NCBI GenBank assembly: GCA_016926925.1
Contig: JAFGNQ010000432.1
Span: 1-20,191 of the forward strand
Source of the DNA: Candidatus Aminicenantota bacterium
Lineage (GTDB): Bacteria; Acidobacteriota; Aminicenantia; Aminicenantales; Aminicenantaceae
Direction of reading: 5' to 3'
DNA length: 20,191 nucleotides
Shown here: in pieces, positions 15,243 to 20,191 of the stretch
Layout: each line of letters begins with the position of its first letter
Position numbering within the stretch: the first letter of the stretch is position 1
Notes under the pieces: model-generated
What the model saw: only the letters and a program-made list of their open reading frames with translations
The model's database searches: none
What the model was told of the DNA's origin: nothing
Program-made: the position numbers and the translations under genes

Positions 15243-17204
15243 ATGATGAGAAGAAATCTTGTCTTCACAATCCTTTTAAGCCTCTCCATCCATCCCCTGT
15301 TCAGCACTGTTTTCTCCTCAGCCGAAGTCACCGATCACTGGAAAACATGGCTCGATGAAGTCCGCCTCATCATGACGAATGCCGAGAGAGAGGTTTTCAA
15401 AAACCTCAAAACAGAAGAAGACAGAAGGCGCTTCCAGAATCTGTTCTGGCAAGTAAGGGATTCCAACCCCGAAACGACACAGAATGAGTACAAGGCCGAA
15501 TTCTACAGCCGTCTCCATTACGCCGAACATCGACTTGAGGGTGCGAACTCCGATAGGGGCCGGATTTATATTCTCCTGGGCGAACCCAGAGAGATGAAAA
15601 ACTATTCAGGATACGATACGGTTGTGGATTGCGAACTGTGGATGTACCAGGCCGAAGGTCGGCCCGGGCTCCCGCCCTTCATGTACATCCTGTTTTACAA
15701 GCCGGGCAATTTTGGAAATTACCGCCTTTTTCATCCGGGGCCCAACTCCGCTTTGGATGTGCTCTCGCTGGGTCAATCCAAAGGGATTTCCTCAAAACAG
15801 AATGCCTATAACATTATAAGGAGGCAATTTCCTGAACTCGCCCGGGCTACCATATCCATCATCCCCGATGAGGGAAACGTCGGATTTTCCTCCACTTTGT
15901 CTTCTTCGGGAACAGTGATCGCCAATATCCATAAACTGCCTGAAAAAGAAGTGGAAAAGGGGTATTTACGGAATTTCAGCACTGTTGAAGGTGTTGTCGA
16001 CGTTTCGGTCTCAACCAAAGAGATCAACGGAAACGCAAGAACCGCTCTCCTGGAAAACAGAGGCCTGAAATTTCTGAGCTATGCTTTGATACCTGAGGTT
16101 ATCCATACGGAGAAAATTGCGGATAACGTGAATAAGGCTCAAATATCCTTAAACATACGTCTGGAGGATTCCGAGGGAAAGACCATCCATCAACAGGAAA
16201 GAGAATTCGACTTGCAGTTCAGCGATGCCCAGATAAAGTCCCTACTCAAAGAGAATAAGCTTGTGTTCAAGGATTTCACACCTGTTGTAGAGGGAAAATA
16301 TTCCCTGATGTTGACCTTTACCAACAAAACGGCAGAGGAGTTCTTCGTCCATATGGAAGAACTGGAAATTCCGGAAAAAGTGCAGTCGGCTGTCGTGGGA
16401 TACAAAATCGAAGAGATCCCTTCCGATATCTTTCTCCCCTTCAGTACTGAAAAATTCAAAGTGCATTGTGATCCCCTCTTCCTTTTCAACAAAGAAGACA
16501 ACATCGAAGGAATCGTCCTCTGCCCAAACAAACCCGTCATCTCTCTGACCGAAGTCGATAATGAACGGAATTCGGTAGACATAACGGATATCTCACAGAG
16601 GGAAAGCCATTATCTTTTCAAACATTCTCTAACGGCCTTAAAATCGGGCAATTACTTCCTCACAATCAAAAGCAACGACAGCGAGCTGTACAGTTCCGTG
16701 ATCGCCATCATGCCCTACACGGTGAAGAAAACCATCGGTTTTGAGAGGACGGAAGAACTCTCATCCCGAATGAATTTTATGTTCCTGGTAGCCCAGCAAT
16801 ATCTCAACTGCGGAAAAGTAGACACCGCTCTGGAGTATTTCCATCAACTTCCTTCGGATTTGCTCAATGCAACAACCCGTCCTGTCATAGCAAGGGCATA
16901 TTACCTGAAAAAGGACCATAGCAAAGTCATCGAGCTTCTTGAAAACGGAACTGTGGAAAAGACCTATCCCGTGCTCCTGCTTCTGGCCAACTCTTCTTTG
17001 GAGCTCAAAAAACTTCGGGAAGCAGCCGATTACTTTGAAAAACTGAGAGAGTACGGGGATACAGCAAAAATAAACCAGACCCTTGGAGCAATTTATCATA
17101 CTTTAGGTGAAAGAGAGAAAGCGAAACTCTACTGGGAGCGGGCTAAAGATTTGGAGAAACCGGATAAAAAAAAGCAAGACTCGGATTCTATAAGCTGTTA
17201 CTGA
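15243..17204 (+). CDS. Exported GWxTD-domain protein with C-terminal TPR-like repeats
   Basis: A 653-residue protein with a signal peptide (NLVFTILLSLSIHPLFSTVFSSA, about 5-27). The GWxTD-family region spans about 30-165: WLDEVRLIMTNAEREVF, LFWQVRDSNPETTQNEYK, then DRGRIYILLGEP at 104-115 and ELWMY at 131-135. The eponymous Gly-Trp-x-Thr-Asp is degenerate here and reads GANSD at 100-104. A central beta-rich region (about 220-490) resembles adhesion-like sandwiches. Residues about 510-640 form helical pairs (YLNCGKVDTALEYF, SLELKKLREAADYF, LGEREKAKLYWERA) typical of TPRs. The family's biochemical role is not known to me; it is common in Acidobacteriota and relatives. Tandem ATGs at 15243/15246 lack a ribosome site and may be read leaderless. 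It diverges from the S9 peptidase, and its stop overlaps that of the convergent Ntn amidase gene. Confidence 0.85.
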   Translation: MMRRNLVFTILLSLSIHPLFSTVFSSAEVTDHWKTWLDEVRLIMTNAEREVFKNLKTEEDRRRFQNLFWQVRDSNPETTQNEYKAEFYSRLHYAEHRLEGANSDRGRIYILLGEPREMKNYSGYDTVVDCELWMYQAEGRPGLPPFMYILFYKPGNFGNYRLFHPGPNSALDVLSLGQSKGISSKQNAYNIIRRQFPELARATISIIPDEGNVGFSSTLSSSGTVIANIHKLPEKEVEKGYLRNFSTVEGVVDVSVSTKEINGNARTALLENRGLKFLSYALIPEVIHTEKIADNVNKAQISLNIRLEDSEGKTIHQQEREFDLQFSDAQIKSLLKENKLVFKDFTPVVEGKYSLMLTFTNKTAEEFFVHMEELEIPEKVQSAVVGYKIEEIPSDIFLPFSTEKFKVHCDPLFLFNKEDNIEGIVLCPNKPVISLTEVDNERNSVDITDISQRESHYLFKHSLTALKSGNYFLTIKSNDSELYSSVIAIMPYTVKKTIGFERTEELSSRMNFMFLVAQQYLNCGKVDTALEYFHQLPSDLLNATTRPVIARAYYLKKDHSKVIELLENGTVEKTYPVLLLLANSSLELKKLREAADYFEKLREYGDTAKINQTLGAIYHTLGEREKAKLYWERAKDLEKPDKKKQDSDSISCY

Positions 17205-18334
17205 TCATTTTCCCAGGTTTTGGGAAAATTCGCGAGACGATCGATGAGAATCTCCTTCGTGATGTCCTTGCCGATAAATCCGATCTTCTGTAGCTGGGAA
17301 GTCTCTGCACCGCCGGTAACCGAATTGATTCCCCTGCCGACAAACTCACGGTTCAATTCGGATGAATAGTCTATGAAATGGGTGGCGACATCGCCCGAAT
17401 AATCGGCGTTTATATCGAGAATCTTGACGGGTGTTTCCTTCGTGAAATCGAAGGCATTGCAGGAAAAGTAGCGAATACGCCTGGAAGCCGAAGTGCGAAA
17501 ATAGATCTCTCTTCTTATCAGGTCGCAGACAACCGACCATTGAGTGCCACCTCGATCGAGGTTCTCGAGAATTCTCAGACCATAATCCACGATGGCACCA
17601 GAGTCACATAGACTGAAGTTTCCGAGCATCTGCGCGGCATGAACGAAACGGGGCACGCTTTTGTCACTCAACCACAACCTTTTGTCGCCTCCGAATCCTT
17701 CGTACTGCTCCAAGAGTTTCAGTCCGTCTTCATACGTTTCATTGCAAAGGGCCGTCACCGGCATGGCAGCACCGCTGTGAACAACAGGTTGCCCATCCAG
17801 GAACTCGATGCTCGCACATCTGCCGCTCGCGTCGGTAGTGAAAAAGTGCCAGTCCCAGCCATCGAGAGCGATCTCCGAAGCGCTTCGTATAACCTGGTCG
17901 ATCGTTTCATGGTTATCTAGCTGGTACTGCATCCAGACGTTCATGAATAACTTCGGGAGTTTTTCATTTTCGATAAATTTCGTTCCCTCGAGCGTCATTT
18001 CCCATATGAAAAGACCCGCCTCATTCACTCCCCCATCAGGGAAACCATATCCCCACGCGTTAAAAGTGACCGATCCGTAGCGGGATGTCCAGGTCGGTTT
18101 GGTAGCAAGTTCCTTCTCATTTGATGAAAGCTCTTTCCATGTCTGCCCTTTCTTATACACGTCCCTTTTATTGATCACAACCATTCCAGACAGGTGATAT
18201 CCGTGATCGACATTGTGCCCGACGATGAGTCGCCCCTCGTGCTTCAGCATGAAAGTCGAACAGGAATGATCTTTATAAACGATGAAGCTTACGACCAATA
18301 CGCTACACAGTAAAACAACAAAGGCTTTTTTCAT
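17198..18334 (-). CDS. Exported linear-amide C-N hydrolase (choloylglycine hydrolase/penicillin V acylase-like Ntn hydrolase)
   Basis: A 378-residue Ntn-fold amidase with an N-terminal signal segment (FVVLLCSVLVVSFIVY, about 5-20) that must be removed to expose nucleophile C25 (SCSTFML). Candidate active-site residues line up with bile-salt hydrolase: D43 in GHNVDH, N104 in PDGGVNEAGL, N198 in ALCNETYEDG and R229 in SVPRFVHA. The Cys-to-Asn spacings are close to those of C59-family enzymes (C2, D21, N82, N175). The position equivalent to Arg18 is His40, a departure from bile-salt hydrolases. Such enzymes cut N-acyl amides, including bile-salt conjugates, penicillin V or N-acyl homoserine lactones. 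Its ATG overlaps the stop of the upstream CocE-like gene (ATGA), so the two are translationally coupled and probably share a pathway. Its 3' end overlaps the convergent GWxTD gene by 7 bp. Confidence 0.85.
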   Translation of the reverse strand: MKKAFVVLLCSVLVVSFIVYKDHSCSTFMLKHEGRLIVGHNVDHGYHLSGMVVINKRDVYKKGQTWKELSSNEKELATKPTWTSRYGSVTFNAWGYGFPDGGVNEAGLFIWEMTLEGTKFIENEKLPKLFMNVWMQYQLDNHETIDQVIRSASEIALDGWDWHFFTTDASGRCASIEFLDGQPVVHSGAAMPVTALCNETYEDGLKLLEQYEGFGGDKRLWLSDKSVPRFVHAAQMLGNFSLCDSGAIVDYGLRILENLDRGGTQWSVVCDLIRREIYFRTSASRRIRYFSCNAFDFTKETPVKILDINADYSGDVATHFIDYSSELNREFVGRGINSVTGGAETSQLQKIGFIGKDITKEILIDRLANFPKTWENDQ

Positions 18335-20191
18335 TTGGGGATAACCGGCAATAGGATATGCGAGGGGTATGAATTTGAATGATAAACCCGGTTTTTCGCG
18401 ATGACGCCCTCGACTTCATCATAGTTGTTTCCACCTGTGTTCAGGTTGCGGTCAAAACGGGGAAAGCTGCTGCTGGTGATATCGACACGGATGCGGTGTC
18501 CTGGAGCAAAATAATTGCAGGTTGCTTGAAGCCAGATCTTGATGGGATAGACTACCCCGGATTCCATCCAAACTTTTTTATCCAGGCCTTCCCTGTATCT
18601 AGCCCTCAAAATGCCTGCCTGAAGGTTGTAAGAGGTGCCGTCAGGATAAACATCGATCAACTTGGCAGTAAAATCCGTGTCTTTAGCGGAAGAAGAAACA
18701 TAGAGATGGGCTTCGATTTCACCGCAGATAGTGATTCCCCTCTCCAGAGGGAGAGACGTATAAACGAGTACATCGTTCCTGATTTCCACTTCGGACTGGT
18801 CGAAGGCACCGGGAAGCGCATCGGGATCGTCCCGCGTGGCACAGGCAGGACCTCCGACTGTCGGCACCGGACACCTCGGATCATAGACGTAGAAATCGGG
18901 CTGTTCTTTGCCCGGAGGAGCGGTCGTGAGGCTTCCTGTTCCGAAACGGCTGTTGGCCGTACCTTGACTGTGCAGGTAGTATTTGGTGATCTTGGTTTGC
19001 AGAATCGGCCACTCTGCTTCATCCAGCCAGGTGTCTCCTCCCATCACATAAAATTGATACTTAGGCATTTTAGTAATTCCGTTATCGATTCCCTTCAGCC
19101 AGTAATCGAACCAGCGGACATATGTGCCATAAAAATCGAAGCGGCTGTCGCCCAGCTCACGCTGCCCGACAATCGTTTTTTCGGCCGCACAGACTTCCTG
19201 CTTGCAGTGGGCTGTAGGGGCCACGATGAGGAATTGGTTTTGGCGGCCGAGGTCGCTCTCAGAGTTTCTTTTCATGAGGTCAACGAGCTGTATGGTGTCT
19301 CCAACAGCCGGGTCATACCAGGCACTGATGTGGAGGGCCGGGATGTCGAATCTATCCTGTTCGTTTATATAACCGAGTTTCTCCCACCAGGGATCGGAAA
19401 CCTCTCTGGAGACAAAATCCTCGAAATCCGAGGGTGGAGAACCTACCCTTTCCAGCATATTTATCACCGGCAGAGTATCCACTAAATCCATGACACCAAA
19501 CTTCTTGCCTGTGAAATGAAAATCGAAATATTCCGCCGTTTTCAGATAGACATCACGCGGCAGATCGGGCGAAAGCCTTGGATTCGCTTTGAAGGCTTCA
19601 TTTCTGAACCAGGGGACGATCATCAATTCAAAGGCACCGAAATTCTTGACCCCGAAATACCGGATGATTCCGCCGGCACATTGGGGGATCATCGTCACAT
19701 GGTTGGGGTGTCTCATGGCAGCCAGCTGCACCTGACTCTCCCCGCGGTACGAACATCCGTATGTCCCGATTTTCCCAGTCGACCAAGGCTGTTGGGAAAG
19801 CCAGGCGATGGTATCATATCCGTCATTTCGCTCATTGGCCGACACGGTGAAGATTCCCTCGGATTCAAATTTCCCCCTGACGTCCTGTACGGCCACAACA
19901 TAGCCCTGTCCGGCGAACATAGAGGCCACCCCGTAGTACCTTGCGAAAAAAGACGGGGCATCCGGAGCGAGACTATCCCCCCATTCTTTTTTATTGTAAG
20001 GAGTACGGATGAGAATGACAGGGAGTTTATTCTCAACCCCCACGGGAAAATAGAGATCCGTTGAAAGCCTGACTCCATCGCGCATGGGAACTATCACGCT
20101 CTTTTCCAGGCGAACCTCGAACTTGGGCTCTGGGACTGGAATTTCAAGCGTTTTGGATTGCGCGAAGAACCAGCTCGGGAAAAAAATGAGC
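18331..20191 (-). CDS. CocE/NonD-family hydrolase, third copy, 5' end beyond the window
   Basis: A partial gene whose reading frame stays open to the window edge. The GTG at 20097 lies inside the conserved core and is not the start. In frame upstream are about 31 codons: FFPSWFFAQ, which looks like the end of a signal peptide, then KFEVRLEKSVIVPMRDG, which aligns with the mature start of the tandem copies. The triad is present: Ser in GCSYRG (codon 19750-19752), Asp in SAWYDP and His in PTAHCKQ. The C-terminal beta-sandwich is complete (DTDFTAKLIDVYPDG, RARYREG, then PGHRIRVDI). It is much more divergent from the 5695 and 7597 copies than those are from each other, so it is an older paralogue or separate acquisition. 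Its stop overlaps the start of the Ntn amidase gene in ATGA, indicating one operon. Confidence 0.9.
   Translation of the reverse strand, partial: LIFFPSWFFAQSKTLEIPVPEPKFEVRLEKSVIVPMRDGVRLSTDLYFPVGVENKLPVILIRTPYNKKEWGDSLAPDAPSFFARYYGVASMFAGQGYVVAVQDVRGKFESEGIFTVSANERNDGYDTIAWLSQQPWSTGKIGTYGCSYRGESQVQLAAMRHPNHVTMIPQCAGGIIRYFGVKNFGAFELMIVPWFRNEAFKANPRLSPDLPRDVYLKTAEYFDFHFTGKKFGVMDLVDTLPVINMLERVGSPPSDFEDFVSREVSDPWWEKLGYINEQDRFDIPALHISAWYDPAVGDTIQLVDLMKRNSESDLGRQNQFLIVAPTAHCKQEVCAAEKTIVGQRELGDSRFDFYGTYVRWFDYWLKGIDNGITKMPKYQFYVMGGDTWLDEAEWPILQTKITKYYLHSQGTANSRFGTGSLTTAPPGKEQPDFYVYDPRCPVPTVGGPACATRDDPDALPGAFDQSEVEIRNDVLVYTSLPLERGITICGEIEAHLYVSSSAKDTDFTAKLIDVYPDGTSYNLQAGILRARYREGLDKKVWMESGVVYPIKIWLQATCNYFAPGHRIRVDITSSSFPRFDRNLNTGGNNYDEVEGVIAKNRVYHSNSYPSHILLPVIPK

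Noticed and set aside
18379..19485. 368-codon open frame on the plus strand
   Set aside because: It is antisense to the well-supported third CocE-like hydrolase and shows no family motifs or ribosome site.
20095..20097. GTG as start of the third CocE-like gene
   Set aside because: The frame continues upstream through conserved residues and an apparent signal-peptide end to the window edge, so the gene is truncated by the window instead.

Overview
This window looks like a chromosomal segment of a Gram-negative, peptide-scavenging bacterium. A large TonB-dependent receptor with an N-terminal carboxypeptidase-regulatory-like domain and a C-terminal Phe implies an outer membrane. The GWxTD-type protein, several CocE/NonD hydrolases and exported S9 and serine hydrolases recall the Acidobacteriota/Candidatus Aminicenantes lineage. 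That placement is inferred from gene content, not from a marker gene. No tRNA, rRNA, CRISPR array, insertion sequence or phage gene is visible.

Layout. 13-678 (+) is a GntR/FCD regulator, convergent with a class III PLP aminotransferase (701-2032, -). A 656-bp divergent region (2033-2688) holds promoters facing both ways, two operator-like sequences and a 22-codon leader ORF. The TonB-dependent receptor (2689-5388, +) ends at a strong terminator. A same-strand run follows (5695-12689, +): two exported CocE/NonD paralogues, an exported class-C-beta-lactamase-like serine hydrolase, a cytoplasmic guanidino-modifying enzyme (DDAH-like) and a DapF-fold racemase/epimerase. Next come an S9 prolyl-oligopeptidase-type peptidase (12758-15079, -) and a divergent GWxTD/TPR protein (15243-17204, +). 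Last is a minus-strand pair with ATGA overlap: a third CocE/NonD hydrolase that runs off the window end, then a choloylglycine-hydrolase-like Ntn amidase.

How the genes may work together (inference). The exported hydrolases would cleave peptides, amino-acid esters or N-acyl amides outside the cytoplasm. The receptor would import a product. The aminotransferase, guanidino hydrolase and DapF-like racemase would process unusual amino acids inside the cell.

The main non-coding observation is a shared control element. The 12-bp core AT(G/T)ATCGATCAT occurs three times, each time just downstream of a predicted -10 element. The three promoters are those of the aminotransferase, the TonB receptor and the S9 peptidase. 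At the receptor promoter the core lies inside a 26-bp palindrome with a single mismatched pair. This suggests a repressor-controlled regulon joining receptor, peptidase and aminotransferase. The GntR/FCD protein at the window start is the obvious but unproven candidate regulator.
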